A stretch of DNA of 64,000 nt from Paenibacillaceae bacterium (GTDB lineage: Bacteria; Bacillota; Bacilli; Paenibacillales; Paenibacillaceae): positions 1 to 64,000 of the forward strand of contig CAAFUF010000015.1 in NCBI GenBank assembly GCA_900766135.1, read 5' to 3'. The notes beneath the pieces were generated by a model. The model saw only the letters and a list, made by a program, of their open reading frames with translations, had not been told where the DNA came from and made no database searches. Each line of letters starts with the position of its first letter. Position 1 is the stretch's first letter. This document shows, one piece after another, positions 25,913 to 33,763 of the stretch. A program made the position numbers and the translations under genes.

Positions 25913-28687
25913 CTATTGCAAAGTAAAGGAGAAAGGAACGCCATTATTCGCCGGCAGCCGGTTCGTCGCCGAATCGTTGGCAATAAAGCCGATCCTGATA
26001 GTTGAGCCGCTTGCAATGCCAAGCGAAGAAAGCGGAATGGCGGCTTCGAGAACGCTGTCGTCTCGGACGAATTGATCCGTGCCAAGGTTGGAGGCCGGCG
26101 TCCAGACCCAACTGTTGTTCGTCCCGCCGTAGGCGTACAAACTCTGGTTCTCCAGCAACGTGTCGATTCCGCCCGCTCCCCAACCGGTCGGATGATAGCC
26201 GGATGCCATGTTGTTATCCGTGTTCAGGTAAAATTGGCTTTTGGCGTTCAGGCCGCTTCCCTGGATAAGCAAATACAAGTTGGTGTCATCGTTTGTAGCT
26301 TTGAGGGTGGTTACGGTACCGCCTGGTCCTGCATTTAATGCGGCCACCGAACTCCAGTCGCTTACGTTGCCGTCGACGATGATCGCCGATTCGCCGGGCG
26401 GCCCGCCGGACGGTTGCGGCGTGGCGCTGACCGCGGCGCTTTTTGGGGACTCGCTGCCGTTTGTATTGACCGCCGTGACCTGGAAGCTGTAAGCCGTGCC
26501 GTTACTCAGTCCGGTAACCGTGTACGATGTGCCGGTGAGCAAAGCGGCGTTTGCCTTGGTGCCGTTCAGGTAAACATTGTAGCCGGCGAGATTGGACTCG
26601 GCATTCGCGCTCCAGCTTAGCTTGATCTGGCCGTCGCCCGGCGCGGCGGTTAAACCGGAGGGCGCGGCGGGAACGGCCGGGGTGCCGGGCACGAAAAACT
26701 TGACGGCTTCTCCGCCGAAATTGGCGACGCGGAACCACATTCTGATCTCCTGTCCCGCCAGCGAGGCGGGGAAGATATAGTCCGCGTCAAACGAAAGCTC
26801 CGCCGAGGTGCCCGCCTGTTTGGCTTCTACCGGCCATCCGTTATTGCTGACGGTCGTCGTCGGAAATTTGAAGACGTCGCCCTGCCCGGAGACATGAGGG
26901 GCCAGGTAAACCTTGTTTTGATTTTCGAAATAAATGCGGGAGTCCGGTGTAATTGGCCAGGCGACGCCTTGCCAGCCGGCGGGGCCTTTTTTGTCATAAT
27001 CGAAATAGATCATTTCGCTTTGCAGGTTGAGCGCCGCTTTAGCGTCGATTTTCATGAAAAATTTGCCGCCGGCGAATTTGGCGTAAACTTTGGTAATCCC
27101 TTTGCCGTTATTGCCGGCCGGATCGCTATAGATCGGCGTTTCATTCGCCCAGTCGGAGAAATCGCCGTCAATGTTGAACCCGCCGTGCAGATCGGTAGGA
27201 TGCGCTCCGGCGAGCGATGAAGAGGGAAAGCCTTTGGCGTCGAGCCAGTTTTTGGAGTCCCCGTACATGTTTGAGAAGTGGGTGGCGCCGCTGACGTTAT
27301 AACCCATGTAACGGCTGTTTGTGACGACTTCGTTCATCCACTTGTTCATGCCGGCCGCGGGAACGGTAAAATCGCAAATGATGATGTTGAAGCCGTCGGG
27401 CTGATTGGCCTGGGCATTCATGTATTCTTTCCAGAAGCCGCCGAAATTGTCGCGGTTGCGGTAGGTAGGCGAGGCGGGATTGGTGTTCCAGTTATCGGCG
27501 AATGCGGGATTTTCGTCGTAAAATTTGGAGCCGGACGTGATGTAAGGGTTGTGATACCAGGATTCGGTCAGGAAAATGTTAATGGCATGGCGGTACCGGG
27601 AAGCAAACTGGGAGGTACCTTCATCCGGGTTGAAATACCAGTAGCCGCGGTTAGCCGCCACCACCTTGGCAGGGTCGACCGCCTTGACCGCCTCCACGAG
27701 CTCGACCATGCCTTTGGCCGTAAAGCCGAAGTTGCCGCGGGGGCCCCAGGACGTTGTCGGGCCGGCGCCGCCGACCGGATCCGGCGTATCGACGGTATCG
27801 AGAAAGACGCCGTCGTATCCCGCATCATGTTCAAGCTTATCCGTCATGAACGTGATCAGCTTCTTCCAGGTCGGATCGCCGCCGTTAATGTAGCCTCCGC
27901 CATAGGTATTGTTCGTATCGACGGTACCGTCACCGTTTTTCCAATACCCTCCGTACATGTATCTGGAGTCGTTCACCCACGTGCCCTGTTGGTCCAGATA
28001 CCACGGCATGAGCCCTTTGTTGCCCCAACGGAGAAACGGGCCGGTGGAGGAGTAATCGTCCGCGATCGAGATGCCGTCGTAACCGTTGAAGCCGGAATCA
28101 TAAGTGCCGTCCGGCGAAGCCCCGCCTTCCACGTCGATATAGCTGCCGGATGCGCTGTAATTCCAGGGATTCGGCCCGTGCAACGGTCCGCTTGGCCCGC
28201 TGTAATCGGTGGGGAGGAGGCCGACGTCTTTGCCGTTTTGAATCGTCATATTGCCGGTGAATCCCGTGAATACGCTGGAGGTGGCCAACTCTCCGACCGA
28301 AATATAGGCAAGCACGATGACATCGTCCGCGGTGCCGAGGATGCCGTCGATCCCCCTTTTCACTTCATTCACCTGATTCGGCGTGAAGGTTTCAAAATAA
28401 AACTGGTTTTTCGCCACGTTAACGATGCGAATCGTCGGCTCCAGGATGACGAGGTCATACGTCTTCAGCGTATTAAGCTGGGCCTGTGTGGCCGTATTCG
28501 TGCCGTACCAGATCATTACCCGGCTGTGTTCGTTCAGGCCGGGAACCTTCCCGTAGATCGGATCTTTGCCGATGGCGGCATGGGCTTTCGGAACAGGCCC
28601 CAACAGGGGCGAAGAATTAAACAACAGGGCAAAACTCAAGGCCATGAAGGACCAAAGACGGAAACGGTATTTTTTCCTCAATCGCAA
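25913..28687 (-). CDS. Secreted GH114-like (TM1410-type) glycosidase with FN3 and CBM9-like domains
   Basis: Large secreted protein of about 924 residues. The TTG start at 28687 follows AAGGAG and gives a good signal peptide ending near KAHA. An ATG at 28738 would add 17 residues without a good ribosome site. Roughly residues 40-470 form a TIM barrel with RVMIWYGTN, DVIVLAYISVGE, GYDGVFLDTVDTPD and ICDFTVPA, as in GH114 alpha-1,4-polygalactosaminidase and TM1410 relatives. About 495-665 is a CBM9-like sandwich (NIDGDFSDWAN), about 675-760 an FN3 domain, and about 775-924 a second CBM9-like domain (VDGNVSDWSS). The operator at 28774 sits upstream. The substrate may be a galactosaminoglycan (inference). 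Confidence 0.85.
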   Translation of the reverse strand: MRLRKKYRFRLWSFMALSFALLFNSSPLLGPVPKAHAAIGKDPIYGKVPGLNEHSRVMIWYGTNTATQAQLNTLKTYDLVILEPTIRIVNVAKNQFYFETFTPNQVNEVKRGIDGILGTADDVIVLAYISVGELATSSVFTGFTGNMTIQNGKDVGLLPTDYSGPSGPLHGPNPWNYSASGSYIDVEGGASPDGTYDSGFNGYDGISIADDYSSTGPFLRWGNKGLMPWYLDQQGTWVNDSRYMYGGYWKNGDGTVDTNNTYGGGYINGGDPTWKKLITFMTDKLEHDAGYDGVFLDTVDTPDPVGGAGPTTSWGPRGNFGFTAKGMVELVEAVKAVDPAKVVAANRGYWYFNPDEGTSQFASRYRHAINIFLTESWYHNPYITSGSKFYDENPAFADNWNTNPASPTYRNRDNFGGFWKEYMNAQANQPDGFNIIICDFTVPAAGMNKWMNEVVTNSRYMGYNVSGATHFSNMYGDSKNWLDAKGFPSSSLAGAHPTDLHGGFNIDGDFSDWANETPIYSDPAGNNGKGITKVYAKFAGGKFFMKIDAKAALNLQSEMIYFDYDKKGPAGWQGVAWPITPDSRIYFENQNKVYLAPHVSGQGDVFKFPTTTVSNNGWPVEAKQAGTSAELSFDADYIFPASLAGQEIRMWFRVANFGGEAVKFFVPGTPAVPAAPSGLTAAPGDGQIKLSWSANAESNLAGYNVYLNGTKANAALLTGTSYTVTGLSNGTAYSFQVTAVNTNGSESPKSAAVSATPQPSGGPPGESAIIVDGNVSDWSSVAALNAGPGGTVTTLKATNDDTNLYLLIQGSGLNAKSQFYLNTDNNMASGYHPTGWGAGGIDTLLENQSLYAYGGTNNSWVWTPASNLGTDQFVRDDSVLEAAIPLSSLGIASGSTIRIGFIANDSATNRLPANNGVPFSFTLQ

Positions 28688-28773
28688 TTCGTTCACTCTC
28701 CTTATTTGGAATGAATTCAAATCAACGGATTCCGACATGTGGTTTGCGCATCACCAGCCTTATTGAATCATAA

Positions 28774-28786
28774 ATTTGGCGCAAAT
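28774..28786. promoter_or_regulatory. Operator palindrome ATTTGGCGCAAAT
   Basis: A 13-mer of the shared regulon palindrome, 87 bases upstream of the TTG start of the minus-strand secreted glycosidase. A candidate minus-strand -10, TATAAT, is at 28833-28828, with TTGGAT 19 bases further out (long spacer, weak). The operator would lie downstream of that start. Confidence 0.68.
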
Positions 28787-28858
28787 AAAGTAGATGATTT
28801 CAGAGAAATCAATAAAATTTTCGCACAATTATACGCCACATTTTTCATTATAATCCAA

Positions 28859-28872
28859 TGAAAGCGCTGCAA
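28859..28872. promoter_or_regulatory. Candidate CcpA cre site
   Basis: TGAAAGCGCTGCAA matches the first ten positions of the cre consensus TGWAARCGYTWNCW and misses two of the last four. It lies between the divergent glycosidase and isomerase genes, so both could be under catabolite repression (inference). Confidence 0.6.
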
Positions 28873-28936
28873 CAATAAGATTTTAAGTTTTTGACGCAAA
28901 AAATTAACGACTTGAATTTAATATTTAAAGCAATAA

Positions 28937-28990
28937 TTGACAAAGACAGTATAGTGAAATAGAATGTATGAATGAAAATTTGCGCCAAAC
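28937..28990 (+). promoter_or_regulatory. Promoter and operator of the isomerase gene
   Basis: TTGACA at 28937-28942, a 17-base spacer and TAGAAT at 28960-28965. ATTTGCGCCAAAC at 28978-28990 follows, 12 of 13 to the shared palindrome, and lies over the early transcribed region just before the ribosome site. Confidence 0.82.
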
Positions 28991-29014
28991 TTTGCTGATA
29001 AGGAGGATATTTTT

Positions 29015-29899
29015 ATGTTACAGTTAACCAATCCCATCGGGGTCATTGTTGACAGCTTTCGCGTTGGTGTTCGCGGCGGTTTGCTTAAGGCAAAAGAGAT
29101 TGGAGCTCAAGGGGTTCAGATCTACGCCGTGGATGGGGAGATGGATCCCGATGTGATGGATGCGGCCGCCAGAAAGGAGCTGCGTGAATTTATCCGTTCT
29201 CTCGGGTTGAGCGTTACAGCACTGGTGGGGGATCTGGCCGGCCATGGTTTTCAAGACCGGCGGGAGAACGAATGGAAAATCGAAAAGTCGAAGCGGATTC
29301 TTGATTTGGCCGTTGATTTAGGGGCGAATGTAGTAACGACGCACATCGGCATTGTGCCGGAGGACCCGGCAAGCGAGGTGTATGCGGCAATGCAGGAGGC
29401 TTGCGACGAATTGGGGCGCTATGCCAGCGAACGCGGGGCGTTCTTTGCCATCGAGACCGGCCCGGAAACGGCAGCCCGGCTTAAGAGTTTCCTGGAAACC
29501 ATGAGCACGAAGGGCGTATCGGTCAACTTCGATCCTGCCAACATGGTGATGGTGACGGGGGATGACCCGGTACAGGGCGTTTACCTCCTGAGGGATTACA
29601 TCGTGCATACGCACGCCAAAGACGGCATCCGTTTGCGCGAAACCGATCCGCGCAATATTTACGGGGCGCCGGGTTATGAGCCGATGTCGCATGAAGAACT
29701 GGCAGCCAAAGGCGAATCCGGCGAATATTTCCGTGAAGTTCCGCTAGGGGAGGGCAGCGTAAACTGGCCGGCCTACTTGGCGGCGTTACAGGATATCGGT
29801 TATCGGGGCTTTCTTACGATAGAACGTGAGGTGGGAGCTAGTCCGGAAGAGGATATTGCGAAGGCGGTGCGGTTCCTCGAGCGGTTCAGAATTGGCTGA
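29015..29899 (+). CDS. Sugar phosphate isomerase/epimerase (TIM barrel)
   Basis: 294 residues, cytoplasmic. Xylose isomerase-like barrel: GAQGVQIYAVDGE, VVTTHIGIVPED, AFFAIETGPETA, VNFDPANMVMV, VHTHAKDG and FLTIEREVG supply the strand ends and the Glu/Asp/His metal ligands. RBS AAGGAGG. Monocistronic, divergent from the secreted glycosidase and sharing the regulon operator, so it probably converts a product of that system. It is a different branch from the isomerase at 23957. Confidence 0.92.
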   Translation: MLQLTNPIGVIVDSFRVGVRGGLLKAKEIGAQGVQIYAVDGEMDPDVMDAAARKELREFIRSLGLSVTALVGDLAGHGFQDRRENEWKIEKSKRILDLAVDLGANVVTTHIGIVPEDPASEVYAAMQEACDELGRYASERGAFFAIETGPETAARLKSFLETMSTKGVSVNFDPANMVMVTGDDPVQGVYLLRDYIVHTHAKDGIRLRETDPRNIYGAPGYEPMSHEELAAKGESGEYFREVPLGEGSVNWPAYLAALQDIGYRGFLTIEREVGASPEEDIAKAVRFLERFRIG

Positions 29900-29914
29900 T
29901 ATAAGCTGCTTTTA

Positions 29915-29942
29915 GTGAGGCTCAAATCCTCTCGACCGCATT
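29915..29942 (+). pseudogene. Degenerate 3' end of tRNA-Leu
   Basis: GAGG.TC.A.TCCTCTCGACCGCATT, where the dots are positions changed relative to the intact tRNA. The last 16 bases (TCCTCTCGACCGCATT) are identical to 15751-15766. The T-loop is mutated and no 5' half exists, so it is not a functional tRNA. It is in the same orientation as the intact gene, in the geometry of a right-hand attachment site. Confidence 0.85.
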
Positions 29943-29957
29943 ACATTATCTACGAAT

Positions 29958-29999
29958 GAGCTCTGGAATTCCACCCTATGGGAGATTCAGGAGCTTTTT
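29958..29999 (+). terminator. Terminator-like copy following the tRNA remnant
   Basis: AGCTC pairs with GAGCT with imperfect pairing inside and a T-run. The 19 bases GGAGATTCAGGAGCTTTTT are identical to the tRNA-Leu terminator. It also closes the isomerase transcript. Confidence 0.72.
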
Positions 30000-30001
30000 G
30001 A

Positions 30002-30301
30002 AAGAACATAAATTATACACCGTTATATCATCCGGAAGTCGGCCAGTTCCGTGGCGGCTATGATGTCGCCAAATACGGGTTCTATGATGCTGTGAATGTG
30101 GAAACGGGAGAACTTGCCAAAGCCTATCTTGCGCTTGATCAAGGAATGATTATGGTTTCCATTTCCAACTTTGTAAAGGATGGAGTCATCCGCGATTATT
30201 TCCACAGCGATCCGATCGGCCAAAAGCCGAAGGAATTATTGGAAAAAGAAGTATTCTCCATTCAACAAAAAATACGTAATCGGTTTTCACGTCCGACCTA
30301 A
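30002..30301 (+). pseudogene. C-terminal fragment, probably of a glucoamylase-type (PF10091) protein
   Basis: An open frame of about 98 codons starts straight after the tRNA-remnant terminator (a TGA precedes it) with no start codon until the ATG at 30092. The translation contains YGFYDAVNVETGELAKAYLA and ALDQGMIMVSISNFVKDGVI, resembling the end of the glucoamylase/DUF3131-associated family, where YGFYDA..N and AIDQGPIVVMIENY are typical. The bulk of the gene is missing. The family match is by eye. It looks like the chromosomal piece left beyond the junction. Confidence 0.6.
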
Positions 30302-30340
30302 AAGCTCGTTAGATACCATCCTAATGAGCTTTTGTTTTTT
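30300..30340 (+). terminator. Rho-independent terminator
   Basis: AAAGCTCGTTAG and CTAATGAGCTTT pair (one mismatch) and are followed by TGTTTTTT. It ends the fragment at 30002-30301. Confidence 0.82.
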
Positions 30341-30541
30341 GCAAACAATTTAAATTTGAAAATATACAAAATGCGGTGATAGGTGTAAAATGACATTACT
30401 TGAGGTTGCTGGACGGGCATATAACCTACGTGCAATGCATTTTGTGAATAAAAGCACAAATTCGTGGGCGGCGTCTTAAGTAAAGAGGGCAACTTTGTTA
30501 TGCCAATTCTATATAAACAACATAGGGGAGATGGAACAACC
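30341..30541. other. Leader region of the NitT/TauT-type ABC operon
   Basis: An AT-rich interval without a convincing gene. TATAAA-like stretches occur near 30509, and a weak TATAAC at 30420. No riboswitch fold was recognised. Confidence 0.3.
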
Positions 30542-31567
30542 ATGAAGTTTGGGGCAACGAGAAAAATGATGATGCTGTTGGCGTTGATGCTTGTCGTCAG
30601 CGTACTAAGCGTGGGGTGTGGAAGCAAGACGAATCACGCCGGCACAGGCGGCGAGGGCAATACAGCGGCGGCGCAGACGGCGGGCGATGCTCGAGGCGGA
30701 GACACCGCGGCGGAGCTACCGGAGCTGTCGCTGGGCCTCCTGCCTTCGATCGATGCGATTCCGTTCATAATTGCCCATGAACAGGGCTTTGATCAGAAAC
30801 GCGGAGTGCATCTGAACATTCAGACCTTTAAAAGCGCCAAAGACCGCGATGTCGCGTTTCAAGCCGGTAAAGTTGACGGGTTAAGCGCCGATCTGGTCGC
30901 GATTTCTATCTATAATGAAGCGGGGCTAAACGTAAAAATCACCAGCACGACCTTCGGGGAATTCGATCTGCTGACCGGAAATGACGAGATTCAGGACGTG
31001 AAGGATCTGAAGGGCAAAACCGTGATCCTGTCCAAAAATACTTCCACCCAGTATACCGTTGCCATGATGCTGAAACAGGCTGGTCTGACGGAGAAGGATA
31101 TCAAAGTTACGGAAGTACCGCAAATTCCAACCCGGCTGGAGCTGCTGAAAAATAACAAAGCGGACGCCGCGGTTTTGCCGGAGCCGTTCGTCACGATGGG
31201 GAAAGCGTCAGGCTTACGCGTGCTTAGCTCCACGAATCAGGCCCGGGTGAACCCGTTCGTGCTGGCTTTCCCGCAAAGCGCGATCGATGCCAAGCCGGAA
31301 GCGATCCGAGCGATGTACGCGGCCTACGACGATGCGGTAGCGTACATGCAAGCCCACGACCAGAAAGATTACATCGACCTGGTGATCAAGGAGGTTGGTT
31401 ACCCGGCAACGTTGAAAGACCAAATTGAAGTTCCGGCTTACATCCCGGCCAACCAGGTTGATGTCAACGAGGTCGAGGCGGCGTTTGCCTGGGCCCGCGA
31501 GCAGGGTCTGTTGACCCGAAACATCACCCCCGAAGAAGTGATCTCCGATGTCCAATTCAAGAAATAA
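30542..31567 (+). CDS. ABC transporter substrate-binding lipoprotein (NitT/TauT/NMT1 type)
   Basis: 341 residues. The signal peptide ends VLSVGCGSK, giving a lipobox cysteine near residue 25. The mature part has the NMT1/SsuA-like pattern: LSLGLLPSIDAIPFIIAHEQGF, VDGLSADLVAISIYNEAG, VKDLKGKTVILSKNTSTQY and LLKNNKADAAVLPEPF. The ATG at 30542 is chosen by the signal peptide; upstream in-frame codons add no recognisable feature. It overlaps the ATPase gene by 20 bases. Substrates of the family include sulfonates, nitrate and thiamine precursors; the one here is unknown. Confidence 0.9.
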   Translation: MKFGATRKMMMLLALMLVVSVLSVGCGSKTNHAGTGGEGNTAAAQTAGDARGGDTAAELPELSLGLLPSIDAIPFIIAHEQGFDQKRGVHLNIQTFKSAKDRDVAFQAGKVDGLSADLVAISIYNEAGLNVKITSTTFGEFDLLTGNDEIQDVKDLKGKTVILSKNTSTQYTVAMMLKQAGLTEKDIKVTEVPQIPTRLELLKNNKADAAVLPEPFVTMGKASGLRVLSSTNQARVNPFVLAFPQSAIDAKPEAIRAMYAAYDDAVAYMQAHDQKDYIDLVIKEVGYPATLKDQIEVPAYIPANQVDVNEVEAAFAWAREQGLLTRNITPEEVISDVQFKK

Positions 31568-32324
31568 CGGACTGAGCGTAAAGGAGCTTGAGGTCGAGTA
31601 CAAAAGCGGGGATTTGGCGCTGGGCAGAGTGGATTTCACCTTGCCGGAGCATGGGATTTACACCATTCTGGGACCATCCGGGAGCGGGAAATCCACGCTG
31701 CTGCGTGCCGTGTCCGGCCTTCTGCCGGATTACCGGGGCGAGCTGCTGTTCAATGGGCGATCCCTGCGCGGACAGGATGTTCTGATTGGATTGGTGCCGC
31801 AAAATTACGGCCTGTTGCCCTGGAAGACGGTGAAGGCCAACATCCGGGTGGCGATGAAGATCGCTCATCCTATGGGTCAGGATAAGCAAGCCCGGGAGGC
31901 CCAAATTGACCGCTGGCTGTCTGCCATGGGCATCGCGGAACTGGCGGAGCGTTATCCGTTGTCGCTGAGCGGGGGACAGCAGCAGCGAGTGGCCATTGCG
32001 CGGGCGTTTGCGATTACGCCGTCGATTTTATTGCTGGACGAGCCGTTCTCTGCGTTGGACGCCATGACGCGGGAAGCGCTGCAACAGTTGTTCCTGGAGC
32101 ATTGGCAGGCCAACCCTTCCACAGCGCTGTTCGTGACGCATGATGTGGAGGAAGCCGTTCTGCTGGGGCAGAAGATCCTCGTACTCCCGTCAAGCAAAAG
32201 CGAGTCACCGGAGATCATCGATAATGAGGCGGTATTCGGGTTGGAGTATGAGGAGAAGCGGGCCAGCGATACTTTTTTTGCCCAGATCAAGCGAATTAGA
32301 AAGGTTATGCAGACAAAATGGTGA
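31548..32324 (+). CDS. ABC transporter ATP-binding protein (NitT/TauT type)
   Basis: 258 residues. Walker A GPSGSGKST is near residue 40, Q-loop VPQNYGLLPW near 85, signature LSGGQQQR near 142, Walker B ILLLDEPF near 160, and H-loop VTHDVEEA near 192. All are intact, so it is active in principle. The long gene overlaps with both neighbours (20 and 7 bases) mark a tightly coupled three-gene operon. Confidence 0.95.
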   Translation: MSNSRNNGLSVKELEVEYKSGDLALGRVDFTLPEHGIYTILGPSGSGKSTLLRAVSGLLPDYRGELLFNGRSLRGQDVLIGLVPQNYGLLPWKTVKANIRVAMKIAHPMGQDKQAREAQIDRWLSAMGIAELAERYPLSLSGGQQQRVAIARAFAITPSILLLDEPFSALDAMTREALQQLFLEHWQANPSTALFVTHDVEEAVLLGQKILVLPSSKSESPEIIDNEAVFGLEYEEKRASDTFFAQIKRIRKVMQTKW

Positions 32325-33073
32325 ATCAACGGCGGCTCAAATCCATATTCAGATTATTGCTGGTGTTCCTGGGGATGAACGCGGTTTGGTACGCGGCGTA
32401 TTTGCTGGTGCATCACCCGATCTTGCCCGGTCCGCTGGAAGTCTATCGGGCGATGGGACAGCTCGGCGGAAGAGATGTTGCGCTGAATGTCGGCTACAGT
32501 CTGATGCGTATTTTTGCCGGAGTCCTGTTGGCGCTTGTCGTCGGCTTGCTGATCGGACTTCTGATGGGGCGTTCGCCGCTCTGGAACAAACTGCTGGACC
32601 CGGTGGTATATTTGACGTATCCGGTGCCGAAGATCGCGCTGCTCCCGGTGGCGATGTTATTCTTCGGGCTTGGCGAGACGTCCAAGATTCTCATGATTAT
32701 GCTGATCCTGCTGTTCCAGATTATCATTTCCGTACGGGACGGGGTCAAAGCGATTCCGGCGAGCGCCTACGATGTATTGACCAGCATTGGTGCTGGAGCC
32801 GGTCAGAAATTTTGGCATATCACGCTGCCCGGCGCCTTATCCGTAATCCTCAGCACCATCCGCATTTCGCTGGGCACGGCGATTTCGGTCCTGTTCTTTA
32901 CGGAAATCTACGGCACCGAGCATGGCATGGGTTTCTTCATTATGGACGCCTGGCTCAGGCTGGATTATCCGCAAATGTACGCCGGCATCCTGCTGTTCAG
33001 TCTGGTCGGCTTCGTCCTGTTCCTGCTGGTGGACCTGCTGGACTACCGATTCATGAAGTGGCGGAATCATTGA
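32318..33073 (+). CDS. ABC transporter permease (NitT/TauT type)
   Basis: 251 residues with about six helices, the first near 10-30. The cytoplasmic loop DGVKAIPASAYDVLTSIGAGAGQKFWHITLPGAL is the EAA-type contact with the ATPase. The family segment LMRIFAGVLLALVVGLLIGLLMGRS is at about 65-90. Completes the importer. Sequence decay begins immediately downstream, so nothing else is in the operon. Confidence 0.93.
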   Translation: MVNQRRLKSIFRLLLVFLGMNAVWYAAYLLVHHPILPGPLEVYRAMGQLGGRDVALNVGYSLMRIFAGVLLALVVGLLIGLLMGRSPLWNKLLDPVVYLTYPVPKIALLPVAMLFFGLGETSKILMIMLILLFQIIISVRDGVKAIPASAYDVLTSIGAGAGQKFWHITLPGALSVILSTIRISLGTAISVLFFTEIYGTEHGMGFFIMDAWLRLDYPQMYAGILLFSLVGFVLFLLVDLLDYRFMKWRNH

Positions 33074-33081
33074 AACTATAA

Positions 33082-33387
33082 GGTTGTTCAAATGCGAAAT
33101 CCGCAGAAGAACTGTTGCTGGCCGTCACTGCTTTCGGCTGGCCCAGTGAATTCGAAAGCGAATACCAGGCAGCGCGCCGAGAGTTCCCTCAGTCACTTAG
33201 GGGGAGACGATCTCGGAAGTGGCTTCTTCAACGGAGATGCCAATTACGGGGGTTACATTTGAACTTTGGCGGTGTGCAAACGGTGGTTACGTCGGATGCC
33301 GCAGTCAGCTTGGATGTTGGCAGTTATAACGTAAGCGATCTTGTTGCTAAGGGAATCCTAACGACTCTATCTCTTCCTTTTGATTAA
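33082..33387 (+). other. Unassigned open frame in a decayed region
   Basis: An open frame of about 100 codons has no ribosome binding site and no recognisable family. Two stretches look protein-like (SAEELLLAVTAFGWPSEF and DVGSYNVSDLVAKGILTTL), joined by low-quality Arg-rich sequence, as if pieces of different genes had been fused by deletion. Probably not expressed. Confidence 0.3.
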
Positions 33388-33535
33388 AATCCAGCAATAT
33401 TTGCGTAAAGCCTGCACCGCTGCCGCCGTTTGCGGCATCCTGGAGCATCTCGGCCACTTTGCGAGCGGACTCCGGATCATGCTTCTTCATCAAGTAATCG
33501 ATATCGACATAATCATCGGGCTTCCCGGTAGGTGC
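33376..33535 (-). pseudogene. Minus-strand gene remnant, family unknown
   Basis: The minus strand reads a coherent frame with segments PTGKPDDYVDIDYLMKKHDP, ESARKVAEMLQDAANGGSG and FTQILLDFNQ, protein-like in composition but without a start. Homology would be needed to name it. It ends at the overlap with the chemoreceptor remnant. Confidence 0.4.
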
Positions 33536-33645
33536 TGAGCATTCTCGTCATGACTCTGGCGATCTCTTTGGCGATCGGCGCAATCGTCGCATGGCTGTTC
33601 GTCAATTCGTTCGTGAAGTCGATCTCCGTGATGGTCCGACAAGGA
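33534..33645 (+). pseudogene. Fragment of a methyl-accepting chemotaxis protein
   Basis: The frame reads LSILVMTLAISLAIGAIVAW then LFVNSFVKSISVMVRQG, the second membrane helix and entry to the HAMP domain of a four-helix-bundle chemoreceptor. Both the sensor and signalling ends are missing. Confidence 0.62.
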
Positions 33646-33763
33646 GCTTTTTTAATACGGATTCTGATACTGATAGGATAGATAGATGTACCTTTGTTTG
33701 TTATAATCATGGTATTTTGTATTAAAGGACAAAGTTAGGTCGAGTCAACTGGGAGGAAGAGGA

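Noticed and set aside
27278..28714. 478-codon plus-strand open frame opposite the GH114-like gene
   Set aside because: It is a shadow of a high-quality secreted protein gene, lacks a ribosome site and shows no domain.
15764..29940. Prophage or active integrative element
   Set aside because: No integrase, excisionase, structural or transfer genes; only the tRNA-end duplication supports past integration.
29917..29942. Functional second tRNA-Leu
   Set aside because: Only the mutated 3' part is present, with no anticodon or 5' acceptor strand.
30298..30627. Minus-strand 109-codon frame upstream of the NitT/TauT operon
   Set aside because: Low-complexity composition, runs across a terminator and the start of the lipoprotein gene.
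32140..33081. 313-codon frame overlapping the ATPase and permease
   Set aside because: Shadow frame; both real genes show complete family motifs in other frames.
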